Shown here: piece after piece, positions 8,081-17,100 of the stretch | Layout of the letters: each line of letters starts with the position of its first letter | Position numbering within the stretch: position 1 is the stretch's first letter | Assembly: GCA_020024455.1 (NCBI GenBank) | Contig: JAHHTU010000014.1 | Span: 1-53,489 of the forward strand | From: Anaerotignum sp. | Lineage (GTDB): Bacteria; Bacillota; Clostridia; Lachnospirales; Anaerotignaceae | Length of the DNA: 53,489 nt | Direction of reading: 5' to 3' | The notes under the pieces: model-generated | The model's database searches: none | Told to the model about the DNA's origin: nothing | The model's input: the letters and a program-made list of their open reading frames with translations, nothing else | Translations under genes and position numbers: made by a program

Positions 8081-9274
8081 ATGTTGACGATGGAAATGTT
8101 ACAAAATGCAAAAGAAGTATTGAATGGTGTGGCTAGAAAAACACCTCTGTTTGCATCTTCTTATATCAACCCAGATGCTGATGTGTATATCAAATGTGAA
8201 AATATGCAGGTGACAGGCTCTTTCAAATTGAGAGGTGCGTATTTCAAAACTGCCAGTTTGACAGAAGAAGAAGCGAAAAAAGGCGTGATTGCTTGCTCCG
8301 CAGGTAACCATGCACAGGGCGTTGCATTGGCAGCACAGAAAAAAGGTATTCCTGCTGTAATTTGTATGCCGGAAGCTGCACCTTTGGCAAAAGTGGAAGC
8401 AACCAGAGGATATGGTGCAGAAGTGGTATTGGTAAACGGTGTATATGATGATGCGGCTGCAAAAGCAAAAGAATTGCAGGCAGAAAAAGGCTACACATTC
8501 TTGCACCCTTTCAATGATGCATATGTTATGGCTGGTCAAGGTACGGTTGGTCTGGAAATCATGGACGAAGTTGCAGACGCAGAAGTGGTGTTGGTACCTA
8601 TCGGCGGCGGCGGTTTGATTAGCGGTGTTGCATTTGCAATCAAACAAATCAATCCAAATTGTAAAGTATATGGTGTACAAGCTGCGGGTGCACCTTCCAT
8701 GTTGAACTCCATCAGAGATGGCAAAATTGAAACTTTGGAAAGCGTAAGCACAATGGCAGATGGTATTGCTGTAAAACAACCCGGTGATATGACATTTGAA
8801 ATGTGCCAGAAATATGTTGATGGTATCGTAACTGTAACAGAAGATGAAATTGCAACTGCAATTTTGTTGTTGATTGAAAAACATAAAATGGTTGCAGAAG
8901 GTGCTGGTGCGGTATCTGTTGCAGCAGCAATGCACAACAAAGTGGATATCAAAGGCAAAAAAACAGTTTGCGTTATCTCCGGTGGTAATGTAGACGTAAA
9001 CATTTTAGACCGTATCATTGACAAAGCATTGCAGGCAAACGGTAAAATTGCGAAATTGTCTGTCATGATGGTAGACAAACCCGGTCAGTTGACACAACTG
9101 CTGACAGCGATTGCAGAAGTTGGTGCAAATATCCTGAATGTAAACCATGACCGTATGGTACAAGATATTGCAGTCAGCACTTGTATTGTAGATATTGTTG
9201 CAGAAACAAGAAATAAAGAACACAGCGAAAAAATGATGGAAGCAATCAAAGCAAAAGGCTTTCAGTTGGTATAA
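8081..9274 (+). CDS. ilvA: Threonine ammonia-lyase (threonine dehydratase) with ACT domain
   Basis: 397 aa. A PLP fold-type II enzyme that converts L-threonine to 2-oxobutyrate and ammonia. The PLP lysine is Lys49 in SFKLRGA; the phosphate loop GGGGLISG lies near residue 175. The C-terminus (about 325-397) is one ACT domain (LSVMMVDKPGQLTQLLTAIA), as in the short/catabolic TdcB-like enzymes rather than the ~510-aa biosynthetic form. It may therefore serve threonine fermentation, isoleucine synthesis or both; no ilv genes are nearby. It has its own strong promoter and terminator. Confidence 0.92.
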   Translation: MLTMEMLQNAKEVLNGVARKTPLFASSYINPDADVYIKCENMQVTGSFKLRGAYFKTASLTEEEAKKGVIACSAGNHAQGVALAAQKKGIPAVICMPEAAPLAKVEATRGYGAEVVLVNGVYDDAAAKAKELQAEKGYTFLHPFNDAYVMAGQGTVGLEIMDEVADAEVVLVPIGGGGLISGVAFAIKQINPNCKVYGVQAAGAPSMLNSIRDGKIETLESVSTMADGIAVKQPGDMTFEMCQKYVDGIVTVTEDEIATAILLLIEKHKMVAEGAGAVSVAAAMHNKVDIKGKKTVCVISGGNVDVNILDRIIDKALQANGKIAKLSVMMVDKPGQLTQLLTAIAEVGANILNVNHDRMVQDIAVSTCIVDIVAETRNKEHSEKMMEAIKAKGFQLV

Positions 9275-9285
9275 TTTGGTATAAT
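9266..9285 (+). repeat. Tandem 10-bp repeat across the threonine dehydratase stop codon
   Basis: TTGGTATAAT occurs twice head to tail, and the first copy contains the TAA stop at 9272-9274. Each copy resembles an extended -10 box (TGG-TATAAT-like), yet a terminator follows immediately, so a functional promoter is doubtful. Confidence 0.6.
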
Positions 9286-9296
9286 ACAGAGAAAGA

Positions 9297-9327
9297 AAAG
9301 AGGAGCATTTGATATGCTCCTCTTTTT
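9297..9327. terminator. Bidirectional terminator between threonine dehydratase and glycerate kinase
   Basis: Stem AAGAGGAGCAT/ATGCTCCTCTT (9298-9308 with 9314-9324), 5-nt loop, T-run to the right and a purine-rich A tract to the left. It serves two convergent genes; the stop codon of the minus-strand gene overlaps its end. Confidence 0.87.
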
Positions 9328-10585
9328 ATGGTCGAAATAACAAAAAATATAAGTCGTTGACATTGGTACCGGTTGCACCTGTGTATATGAGGCTGTCCAC
9401 TTGTTTGAGTGCGGTGTAGGCATCGTTGTTTGCCAGTGTTTCATCAACAGAAATGTTTGCATTTCGTAGTTTTTGCATGGTGTTGCCGTCTACCATGCCA
9501 CCGGCGGCATCTGTGGGCCCGTCTGTCCCGTCAGAGCCGATGGCAACCAAAAGTGCCTGCTTGATACCATCTAAATATGGTGTAGCAGATAATGCAATTT
9601 CTTGGTTTCTGCCGCCTTTTCCTTTGCCTGTCAAGTTGACGACAGTTTCTCCGCCACAGATGATGGCACAAGGTGTTTTACAAAACCCATCACCTTTTGC
9701 AAATGTTTTGGCAATAGAACCCAGAAATCTACCTGCCTCTTTTGCCTCGCAATCGAGCATGGTGGATAATATCAAAGGGGTATATCCTAGTTGTTGTGCT
9801 TCTTTTGCCGCAAATTGACAAAGTTGTGTGACACTGCCTGTGATGACAGTTTGACAATTTGTGATTTCTTTGGGTGTTTCGATTTGTAATTGCTGTAATA
9901 CCGCATCGGAAAAAGAAAGATGATATTTCTGTATGATTTTGGCAACATCTGCACAAGTGGAGTGGTCGGGATAAGCAGGACCTGAGGCAATGGCATCTAA
10001 ATGGTCGCCCAATATGTCGCTCAGTGCAATGGTAAAGATTTGTGCAGGTTCACAAAGTTTGGCAAATCGTCCGCCTTTGACCGCAGAAAGGTGTTTTCTG
10101 ACTGCATTGATTTCTGTAATTTCCGCACCACAAGACAATAATTGTTTTGTGACCTCCTGTATGTCTTGTAGAGATAAATTGCCTGCGGGTTTTTCAAACA
10201 ATGCAGAACCACCACCCGAAACAAGGAATATGATGGTATCTTCTGCACAAAGATTGGTGACCATATCCAATATTTTTTGTGTACCCAAAATGGAATTTTC
10301 GTCTGCCACAGGGTGTCCTGCCTCTAAAATGGTGAAGTTTGGAATGTCGCCTTGGCTATGTTCGTACTTTGTCAATACAACGCCTGCGGTGATGGCACAG
10401 CCGATATAATCAGAGGCAGCTTTTGCCATTGTCCATGCGGCTTTTCCAATGGAAATGACAATTTGTTTGCCTTTGGGATTTTTGAAATTTTGTTCCGATA
10501 AGGCTCTGATGACAGCCGTATCGGGTAATACTTGTTGTAATGTGTGTTGTATGATGGTGTTTGCATCTTGTTGCAATGTAGACAT
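9326..10585 (-). CDS. Glycerate 2-kinase (GckA/MOFRL family)
   Basis: 419 aa from ATG 10585, which follows an AAAGGAGG site; the longer in-frame start at 10624 overlaps the upstream gene and is rejected. It has the DUF4147/MOFRL organisation: GKAAWTMAKAA near residue 46, FLVSGGGSALFEKP near 115 (the glycine-rich nucleotide loop), and C-terminal CGGETVVNLTGKGKGGRNQE and GSDGTDGPTDAAGG. Such enzymes phosphorylate D-glycerate to 2-phosphoglycerate and are often misnamed hydroxypyruvate reductase. It begins 13 nt after the small membrane protein gene, so the two form a minus-strand operon. Confidence 0.88.
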   Translation of the reverse strand: MSTLQQDANTIIQHTLQQVLPDTAVIRALSEQNFKNPKGKQIVISIGKAAWTMAKAASDYIGCAITAGVVLTKYEHSQGDIPNFTILEAGHPVADENSILGTQKILDMVTNLCAEDTIIFLVSGGGSALFEKPAGNLSLQDIQEVTKQLLSCGAEITEINAVRKHLSAVKGGRFAKLCEPAQIFTIALSDILGDHLDAIASGPAYPDHSTCADVAKIIQKYHLSFSDAVLQQLQIETPKEITNCQTVITGSVTQLCQFAAKEAQQLGYTPLILSTMLDCEAKEAGRFLGSIAKTFAKGDGFCKTPCAIICGGETVVNLTGKGKGGRNQEIALSATPYLDGIKQALLVAIGSDGTDGPTDAAGGMVDGNTMQKLRNANISVDETLANNDAYTALKQVDSLIYTGATGTNVNDLYFLLFRP

Positions 10586-10598
10586 AGAAAACCTCCTT

Positions 10599-10793
10599 TT
10601 ATAAAAAGTATGAAAGTATACCACTGCTCATCATCAGCAATGCAAGACCGGCAAGTGCAAGATTTGCGGTTTTGTTTTTATCTTTTTGTAATTCCACAAT
10701 ACCATATGCAAGACTGTATACAAACAAAAACGGCCAAATAAACCATGTATAAAGAAAAATAGTCCCTAAAATACGCATAAAACCAAGAAACAT
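10599..10793 (-). CDS. Small two-span membrane protein
   Basis: 64 aa. Two hydrophobic segments (about residues 5-30 and 43-63) flank a charged loop containing ELQKDKNKTAN. A good AAGGGGG site precedes the ATG. It is immediately upstream of the glycerate kinase gene on the same strand. I do not recognise a family. The well-placed start, membrane-helix pattern and operon spacing support a real gene. Confidence 0.6.
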   Translation of the reverse strand: MFLGFMRILGTIFLYTWFIWPFLFVYSLAYGIVELQKDKNKTANLALAGLALLMMSSGILSYFL

Positions 10794-10877
10794 GAAAATC
10801 CCCCTTTTTGTTTAGCGTATCACAAAAAGATAGTGCTTTTCAATGATTTTGTAACAAAATATTAAAACAAATGTCAA

Positions 10878-10883
10878 TATAAT
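10878..10883 (+). promoter_or_regulatory. -10 box for the second stalk-domain gene
   Basis: TATAAT with no good -35 at 17 nt. The leader would be about 65 nt. Confidence 0.35.
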
Positions 10884-10954
10884 TCATGTGAGAGGACTTG
10901 CTTTTTGTGTGAAAAAAAGAGAAAATAAATATACACAGAAAGGAGCGGATTGCG

Positions 10955-11710
10955 ATGAGACAAACATATATCGCTTTATTGCTTTTTTGTGGATTGTTAT
11001 GCTGTCCCCGTTTGGTGTGGGCAACACAACAACCGCCAGACCAAACATATGATGGACTTGCATATGATTGCAAAGCAGATACCCAACAGGAAAACAAATA
11101 TGATTTTACATATCAAGATGGTGTGATACAGATAACAGAACATGAAAAATATCATTTTTTATTGCTCGATGGGCAGTATGTGCAAGTACCGATTACCATT
11201 CTGAAAGACAAGGCATTTGTACCATTGTCTGCATTGACAGATGATATGGGCTGTCGAATTGAACAAAAGGGCGGTACTTGGTTTTTGCGTAAAGGAATCC
11301 AGAAATTGCCCATAAGCAGTAAAGATGGTACGATTGATAAAAGTAAGATGTTGGGATTGCGTGATGTGATGGAGGCGTTGGGCGGTACGGTGACATATAC
11401 CAGAATGGGTATCATGCCTTTGGATAACCCACTGATTTCTGTGGATTTTCGCAAGTGTGCATATACAGCAACACAGGCAGAACAAAAAGCAAAAAATGCA
11501 CTCTATGATTACATGATACAGGCAAGAGAGGCGGGAAAAATCGTCCCAGCTGATATGGAATATCGGATTGCACAGACAAAAGTGGTCAAAGATATTGCAG
11601 GGTATTATGTACTGGACGGGTGGTATCCACTGTTTTTGGAAAAAAGTACAGGCAACGTATATATGCAAACACAATCCGAACAAATACCATGTATAGAAAA
11701 AATAAAATGA
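10955..11710 (+). CDS. Secreted stalk-domain protein, paralogue of the 190-1077 product
   Basis: A 251-aa product with an N-terminal signal peptide (hydrophobic IALLLFCGLLCC, cleavage near VWATQQ). The middle holds a divergent copper-amine-oxidase-N-like domain (KDKAFVPLSALTDDMGC, LRDVMEALGGTVTY). The C-terminal part resembles the PepSY/YcdB-like end of the first paralogue (YYVLDGWYPLFLEKSTGNVY). The start at 10955 follows AAAGGAGCGG. It stands alone between a divergent minus-strand gene and a terminator. Cys-Cys pairs in the signal region make a lipoprotein worth testing, but no classic lipobox is present. Function unknown. Confidence 0.65.
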   Translation: MRQTYIALLLFCGLLCCPRLVWATQQPPDQTYDGLAYDCKADTQQENKYDFTYQDGVIQITEHEKYHFLLLDGQYVQVPITILKDKAFVPLSALTDDMGCRIEQKGGTWFLRKGIQKLPISSKDGTIDKSKMLGLRDVMEALGGTVTYTRMGIMPLDNPLISVDFRKCAYTATQAEQKAKNALYDYMIQAREAGKIVPADMEYRIAQTKVVKDIAGYYVLDGWYPLFLEKSTGNVYMQTQSEQIPCIEKIK

Positions 11711-11716
11711 TTTTGA

Positions 11717-11751
11717 AAAGGGCATTTCCCTATACAGGGAATGTCTTTTTT
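11717..11751 (+). terminator. Rho-independent terminator
   Basis: Stem with one bulged T (GGCATTTCCC with GGGAATGTC) followed by a run of seven T. Confidence 0.8.
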
Positions 11752-11797
11752 TATGCATTGCAAAAGCAAACAAATTATAGAAGTTTCAGAACGATTG

Positions 11798-11826
11798 TTC
11801 TAATTCTTGTGGAAATGTGGTATAAT
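11798..11826 (+). promoter_or_regulatory. Extended -10 promoter for recD2
   Basis: TTCTAA (11798-11803), 17-nt spacer, TGG then TATAAT (11821-11826). Confidence 0.6.
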
Positions 11827-11870
11827 TATCCATTATATGCTTTGATACTCAGACAAAAGGAGGGGAACAG

Positions 11871-14123
11871 ATGGACGAAATGAAACTTTGTGGAGAAGTG
11901 GAAAATATTGTATATCAAAACAAAGAGAACGGATATACCGTATTTGATTTGGAAACAGAAGATGACAGTGTGACTTGTGTGGGCATTGTACCGCAAATCC
12001 ATACAGGTGAAAGTTTGGAAATTCGAGGGCATTGGTCCATACACCCTCTGTATGGCAAGCAATTACAAATTACTCAGTATGAAAAATCCATGCCCACAAC
12101 AAAAGCAGGTATGGAAAAATATTTGGCATCAGGATTGATTAAGGGCATTGGTGCAAAGACGGCAAAAAAAATTGTAGATAAATTTGGAGATGCCTCTTTT
12201 TATGTGATAGAAGAAAAACCGGAACGATTGGCAGAAATCAAAGGGTTGACATATGAAAAAGCAATGCGTATTTCGGAGGTGTTTCGGGAACAGCATGAGC
12301 TGAGAAAAGCGATGCTGTTTTTGCAGGAATTTGATGTTTCTCCTGCGTATGCCATGAAAATATACAAAAAATACAAAGGGCGTACTTTTGATATTGTCAA
12401 AACAAATCCCTATCGTTTGGCAGATGATATTTGGGGGATTGGGTTTCGTATGGCAGATAAAATGGCAGCCAATGCGGGCATTGCAAAAGATAATCCAAAC
12501 CGTGTGAAAGCGGCAGTGAAATATGTACTCAATCAAGCAGCAGGCAACGGAGATTGTTATTTGCCAAAAGAAAAATTGATACAGCAGGCAACAACGCTTT
12601 TGGGACTACATACGGAGTATGTGGAAAATGCCATTCGTGAATTGCAAGTCGGTGGTGATATATGGCAGGAAACATTGCAGGGTGTGCCAAGTGTATATTT
12701 GAATTTTTATTATTATGCGGAAATGGCAGTGGCAAAACGGCTGTTGGAATTATCGCAAATGTACGAAGAAGCCAATGTGGAACAGGTGGCAAAAGAGATT
12801 GTGGCAGTGGAACAACGTACCGATGTGGTTTTGGCAGAAGAACAACGTTTTGCCGTATTGGAAGCCATGACCAGAGGCGTTTTGGTGATTACCGGTGGTC
12901 CGGGAACGGGGAAAACAACGACCATCAATACCATACTGCAAATTTTGCAGACAGAAGATTGTGAAGTGGTTTTGGCAGCCCCCACAGGACGGGCGGCAAA
13001 GCGTATGTCTGAGGCAACCGGCGTTGAGGCACAGACCATTCACCGTTTGCTGGAAACGACATTTTTGGGAGAAGATACCCGCCGTCAAACATTTGACAGA
13101 AACGAAGAAAACCCCATTGAGGCAGATGTGATTATCATAGACGAAACGTCCATGGTGGATTTGCTTTTGATGCACGCTTTGTTGCGGGCAGTGGCAGACG
13201 GTACAAGAATGATATTTGTCGGGGACGTAGACCAGTTACCCTCTGTTGGTTCGGGTAATGTGTTAAAAGATTTGATTACCAGTGAAAGGTTGCCTGTGGT
13301 ACGGTTACAGCATATTTTCAGACAGGCACAGGAGAGTGCCATTATCATGAATGCCCACCGTATCAATCAAGGACAACAGCCCGTATGTAATGAAAACGGT
13401 ACGGATTTCTTTTTTGTCAAACGCACATATGGAGATGATGTTGTCAAAGAAGTACAAAATTTGGTATTGCACCGATTGCCAAAATTCACCGGTTGTGATG
13501 GTTTGCAGGATATGCAGATATTGACACCCATGCGAAAAGGGTTGTTGGGGGTACAAAGTCTGAATACGGTGTTGCAGGCGGCGTTAAATCCGCCATCGGA
13601 AGAAAGAATGGAAAAAGAATATCGGCAAATGGTATTTCGGGAAGGCGACAAAGTCATGCAGATTAAAAATAACTACAACATTGCATGGAAAATCTATAAC
13701 GCATTGGGAAAACGTGCAGAAGAAGGCGTAGGCATTTATAATGGCGATGCCGGTACCATCAAAGAGATTGATGATACACAGGAAGTCATCAAAGTGCTGT
13801 TTGATGATGGGAAAGTGGTGGAATATGACTACTCCCAGTTGGACGAATTGGAATTGGCATATGCCGTCACCATACACAAATCACAGGGCAGCGAATACCC
13901 TGTTGTGATTATCCCTGTGCATAGTGGCCCCCCCATGCTGATGACAAGGAATTTGCTGTATACAGCGGTGACAAGGGCAAAAAAATTGGTGGTGCTTGTC
14001 GGATTGCAGGAAACCATATCTTCTATGGTCAAAAACGACAGAGAAGTGGGCAGATATACAGGACTTGCGGAACGTATCCGACATTTATATGATTTTATGC
14101 AACAAAATGAGGCAGAAGAATGA
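11871..14123 (+). CDS. recD2: RecD2-type SF1B DNA helicase
   Basis: 750 aa, typical RecD2 length: a long N-terminal region plus helicase core, without RecBC partners. The N-terminal part has an OB-like start and helix-hairpin-helix repeats (IKGIGAKTAKKIVDKFG, about 86-102). Helicase motifs: I GGPGTGKTT (about 342-350), II IIDETSMVD, III GDVDQLPSVGSGN, V VTIHKSQGSEYPVVI and VI LLYTAVTRAKK. RecD2 is a 5'-3' helicase in DNA repair and replication-fork maintenance in Firmicutes. The start follows AGGAGGGG. The stop overlaps the comF-like start by 4 nt (ATGA), implying translational coupling. Confidence 0.95.
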   Translation: MDEMKLCGEVENIVYQNKENGYTVFDLETEDDSVTCVGIVPQIHTGESLEIRGHWSIHPLYGKQLQITQYEKSMPTTKAGMEKYLASGLIKGIGAKTAKKIVDKFGDASFYVIEEKPERLAEIKGLTYEKAMRISEVFREQHELRKAMLFLQEFDVSPAYAMKIYKKYKGRTFDIVKTNPYRLADDIWGIGFRMADKMAANAGIAKDNPNRVKAAVKYVLNQAAGNGDCYLPKEKLIQQATTLLGLHTEYVENAIRELQVGGDIWQETLQGVPSVYLNFYYYAEMAVAKRLLELSQMYEEANVEQVAKEIVAVEQRTDVVLAEEQRFAVLEAMTRGVLVITGGPGTGKTTTINTILQILQTEDCEVVLAAPTGRAAKRMSEATGVEAQTIHRLLETTFLGEDTRRQTFDRNEENPIEADVIIIDETSMVDLLLMHALLRAVADGTRMIFVGDVDQLPSVGSGNVLKDLITSERLPVVRLQHIFRQAQESAIIMNAHRINQGQQPVCNENGTDFFFVKRTYGDDVVKEVQNLVLHRLPKFTGCDGLQDMQILTPMRKGLLGVQSLNTVLQAALNPPSEERMEKEYRQMVFREGDKVMQIKNNYNIAWKIYNALGKRAEEGVGIYNGDAGTIKEIDDTQEVIKVLFDDGKVVEYDYSQLDELELAYAVTIHKSQGSEYPVVIIPVHSGPPMLMTRNLLYTAVTRAKKLVVLVGLQETISSMVKNDREVGRYTGLAERIRHLYDFMQQNEAEE

Positions 14124-14887
14124 AACGATTCAAAAATATGATGTTGGAATTTTTATTTCCGCCCCGTTGTGCCATTTGTGGGGCGTTGTTGGATATCACA
14201 AAGCCGGAAAGAAGATTGTGCCCAAAATGCAAAGCGGATATTCCCTTTCTTAAACCGGAGCGTTGCCAAGTTTGCGGCAGGCATATTGAGGCGGATTTTG
14301 TATGTCATCGTTGTAAAATGACAGATTTTGCATTCACAAAAGGTGCGGCAGCATTTTCTTATGAAACGATGAGAGAGCCGATTGCAAATTTGAAGTTTCA
14401 TGGATATCGGCATGATGCAAAGCAGTTGGGTAGTTTGTTTTATGAATATTTTGAGAAAAATTACAAAGAATGGGTGGCATGGACAGATATTTTGACCATT
14501 GTGCCATTACACGAAAACAAACAAAAATATCGAGGATTTAATCAAGTGGATTTGCTTTGTCGGGAATTGGTGGAACAAATGAGTATCTGTTATCTGCCGC
14601 ATTTGATACAAAGGCAAAAAGATACTCTGCCGCAAAGCAGTTTACAACCCGAACAAAGGCGGGAAAATATCCGCAATGTATTTACATTGGATAAACAGGT
14701 GGATATTACAGATAAGCATATTTTGCTGGTAGACGATATTTTTACGACAGGCAGTACATTACATGAATGCAGCAAGGCATTGTTGCGTGGTGGTGCGGCA
14801 GAAGTGCGTGTGTATTGTTTGGCTGTGGTGGAGCATGAGATTGCACAAAACAGTACAAATTCATATAAAAATACAAGGCAAAGTTAG
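14120..14887 (+). CDS. comF: ComF family phosphoribosyltransferase-like protein
   Basis: 255 aa. Four CxxC pairs in the first ~70 residues (CAIC, CPKC, CQVC, CHRC) form the ComF zinc domain. The C-terminal part is a type I phosphoribosyltransferase fold with the PRPP loop ILLVDDIFTTGSTLHECSKA (about 200-219). ComF is needed for uptake of single-stranded DNA during transformation in Bacillus, but homologues are widespread in species not known to be competent. The ATGA overlap with recD2 supports a shared DNA-handling role, although no other competence gene is in the window. Confidence 0.92.
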   Translation: MKRFKNMMLEFLFPPRCAICGALLDITKPERRLCPKCKADIPFLKPERCQVCGRHIEADFVCHRCKMTDFAFTKGAAAFSYETMREPIANLKFHGYRHDAKQLGSLFYEYFEKNYKEWVAWTDILTIVPLHENKQKYRGFNQVDLLCRELVEQMSICYLPHLIQRQKDTLPQSSLQPEQRRENIRNVFTLDKQVDITDKHILLVDDIFTTGSTLHECSKALLRGGAAEVRVYCLAVVEHEIAQNSTNSYKNTRQS

Positions 14888-14924
14888 GCGTTTTCATGAA
14901 ACGGGGAAAAAACAAGTTTTTCCT

Positions 14925-14953
14925 TTGTCAAAGCCGAAAAAAAATAGTATAAT
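14925..14953 (+). promoter_or_regulatory. Promoter for the DUF1846 gene
   Basis: TTGTCA (14925-14930), 17-nt spacer, TATAAT (14948-14953). Confidence 0.72.
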
Positions 14954-15003
14954 TTTGTACCGTAAATGAATAGAGCGGATAGAGATAATGGGAGATTTTG
15001 GAT

Positions 15004-16488
15004 ATGTTAAAAATAGGATTTGATAACGAAAAATATTTGCGTATGCAATCCGAACGCATCAAAGAAAGAATAGAGCAGTTCGGCGGAAAGTTGTACTTGG
15101 AATTTGGCGGAAAATTATTTGATGATTATCATGCTTCTCGTGTACTGCCCGGATTTAAGCCGGACAGTAAAGTGAATATGTTGACGCAGTTGAAGGACGA
15201 TGCGGAAATTGTCATTGTCATCAACGCCGGTGACATTGAGAAAAACAAGGTGCGTGGGGATTTGGGTATCACATACGATATGGACGTATTGCGTTTGATT
15301 GATGCGTTTCGTGGATATGGGTTGTATGTGGGCAGTGTTGTGCTGACACAATTCGGCAGCCAGGAAAGTGCGATTGCCTACCAGAAAAAATTGGAAACTT
15401 TGGGATTGCGTGTATACCGTCATTATACCATTGCAGGGTATCCAAGCAATGTCCCTTTGATTGTGAGTGAAGACGGATATGGCAAAAATGAGTATATCGA
15501 AACACAACGCTCTTTGGTTGTGGTAACGGCTCCTGGTCCCGGCAGCGGCAAAATGGCAGTTTGCCTTTCTCAGTTGTATCATGAAAATAAAAGAGGTATC
15601 AAATCAGGATATGCAAAATTTGAAACATTCCCGATTTGGAATTTGCCTTTGCAACACCCTGTCAATTTGGCATATGAGGCTGCAACTGTGGATTTGAACG
15701 ATATGAATATGATTGACCCCTTCCATTTGGAGGCATATGGAAAAACCACAATCAATTATAATCGTGATGTGGAAGTATTCCCTGTGTTAAATGCTATGTT
15801 TGAGAAAATATATGGACAATCCCCATATAAATCTCCCACAGATATGGGTGTGAATATGGTGGGAAATTGCATTGTAGATGATGAGGCAGTCAAAGAAGCG
15901 GCAAGAAATGAAATTGTACGCAGATATTACAAGGCTTTGTGTGAACAAAGAAAAGGCAATGGCGGCGAAGAAGGCATTTACAAGCTGGAATTGTTGATGA
16001 AGCAAGCAAGCACAGGCATTGAACAACGCTCTGTGGTTGCCATGGCAATACAGCGTGCAGAAGAAACCAATGCACCAGCGGCAGCCATTGAATTGCCAAA
16101 CGGCACGATTGTAACAGGGAAAACAAGTTCTTTGTTGGGGGCATCTTCTGCAATGCTTTTGAATGCATTAAAAGAATTGGCAGGCATTGAAAAAGATGTC
16201 AAATTGATTGCACCGGAAATCATAGAGCCAATCCAACGCTTAAAAGTCGCAAATTTGGGCAACCATAACCCCAGATTACACACAGATGAAATTTTGATTG
16301 CACTGTGTATTTGTGCAGCAACGGACAGCCGTGCAGAGTTGGCAATGAACCAGTTGGAAAAATTGAAATGTTGCGAAGTACATTCTTCTGTGATTTTGTC
16401 GGGTGTGGACGAAAGCGTATTTCAAAAATTGGGCATCAATTTGACTTGTGAACCCAAATATCAAACAAAAAAATTATTTCATGGATAA
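15004..16488 (+). CDS. DUF1846 family protein (UPF0371)
   Basis: 494 aa, the usual family length. Strong family blocks are IGFDNEKYLRMQSERIKERI, LYLEFGGKLFDDYHASRVLP and GFKPDSKVNML. A P-loop-like TAPGPGSGKMAVCLSQLYHE lies near residues 178-197, which suggests nucleotide or phosphate binding. The ATG at 15004 is preferred over the TTG at 14998 because the GGAG site lies 9 nt upstream of the ATG and only 3 nt from the TTG. It has its own promoter and terminator. The biological role of the family is not established. Confidence 0.9.
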   Translation: MLKIGFDNEKYLRMQSERIKERIEQFGGKLYLEFGGKLFDDYHASRVLPGFKPDSKVNMLTQLKDDAEIVIVINAGDIEKNKVRGDLGITYDMDVLRLIDAFRGYGLYVGSVVLTQFGSQESAIAYQKKLETLGLRVYRHYTIAGYPSNVPLIVSEDGYGKNEYIETQRSLVVVTAPGPGSGKMAVCLSQLYHENKRGIKSGYAKFETFPIWNLPLQHPVNLAYEAATVDLNDMNMIDPFHLEAYGKTTINYNRDVEVFPVLNAMFEKIYGQSPYKSPTDMGVNMVGNCIVDDEAVKEAARNEIVRRYYKALCEQRKGNGGEEGIYKLELLMKQASTGIEQRSVVAMAIQRAEETNAPAAAIELPNGTIVTGKTSSLLGASSAMLLNALKELAGIEKDVKLIAPEIIEPIQRLKVANLGNHNPRLHTDEILIALCICAATDSRAELAMNQLEKLKCCEVHSSVILSGVDESVFQKLGINLTCEPKYQTKKLFHG

Positions 16489-16490
16489 GC

Positions 16491-16525
16491 AAAAAAAAGA
16501 GGATACAAAGTATCCTCTTTTTTTT
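16491..16525. terminator. Bidirectional terminator
   Basis: Stem AAAAGAGGATAC/GTATCCTCTTTT with loop AAA, flanked by A and T runs. It separates the DUF1846 gene from the convergent small-protein pair. Confidence 0.9.
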
Positions 16526-16528
16526 ATG

Positions 16529-16786
16529 CTAACAAGTGGAAATCAAATACATCGCAGTTTCAAAATCCTGCTTTTTGACATAAATTTTATATTCGATACA
16601 GTGGCTCAAATCCAAGCCGTATGTTGCCAATTCTTTGCCGCCCAATGCAACGGGAGTTGGTGAAGTCATGTTTTTGGCTACAATATCATAGGAAATATTG
16701 TTTTCTTTCAGTATACTTTTGATTTTATTTTGTTCCTCTAAATCATAAGTGGTGCAAATTTCTTTGCGATTGAATACGGTAATCAT
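16529..16786 (-). CDS. Small protein, member B of a tandem paralogous pair
   Basis: 85 aa, ribosome site in the end of the upstream gene. It shares a pattern with its neighbour: LEEQNKIKSILKENNISYDI here and LEEQAKVRTILDQNDISYTV there, then a C-terminal block with YKIYVKKQDFETAMYLI versus YVFYVPTKETQKAISVL. The shape (strand, helix, strand, then a YxxYV strand and helix) resembles the DUF2007/putative signal-transducing small proteins. The ATG overlaps the stop of member A by 4 nt. Function unknown. Confidence 0.72.
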   Translation of the reverse strand: MITVFNRKEICTTYDLEEQNKIKSILKENNISYDIVAKNMTSPTPVALGGKELATYGLDLSHCIEYKIYVKKQDFETAMYLISTC

Positions 16787-17037
16787 AATCCGACCCCTCC
16801 TTTTTGCAGTACAGAAATGGCTTTTTGTGTTTCTTTTGTTGGTACATAAAAGACATATTGTATGGATTGTGTCAATAAGTCTTGTGTATCAACCACAGGG
16901 AACAAACCATAACAATCTTGTTCGTGTCTGGCAGATACGGTGTAAGAAATGTCATTTTGGTCTAAAATTGTGCGTACTTTGGCTTGTTCTTCCAATGAAG
17001 AAACGGTCAACAATGCGGTACGTTTACAGGATACCAT
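16783..17037 (-). CDS. Small protein, member A of a tandem paralogous pair
   Basis: 84 aa. First gene of the pair, with a very strong AGGAGGGGG site before ATG 17037. The N-terminal strand TALLTVSSLEEQAKVRTILD and an Asn-Asp-Ile-Ser-Tyr turn match the downstream paralogue. The middle differs: EQDCYGLFPVVDTQDLLT here replaces the Pro/Gly-rich SPTPVALGGKEL there. Overlap with member B suggests equal, coupled synthesis, perhaps of a heterodimer. Family resemblance to DUF2007 is only tentative. Confidence 0.72.
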   Translation of the reverse strand: MVSCKRTALLTVSSLEEQAKVRTILDQNDISYTVSARHEQDCYGLFPVVDTQDLLTQSIQYVFYVPTKETQKAISVLQKGGVGL

Positions 17038-17100
17038 GGCGTCCCCCTCCTTTGTAATAGTATCATAGCATAAACATACAATTTTGAGAAGATAAATTTT

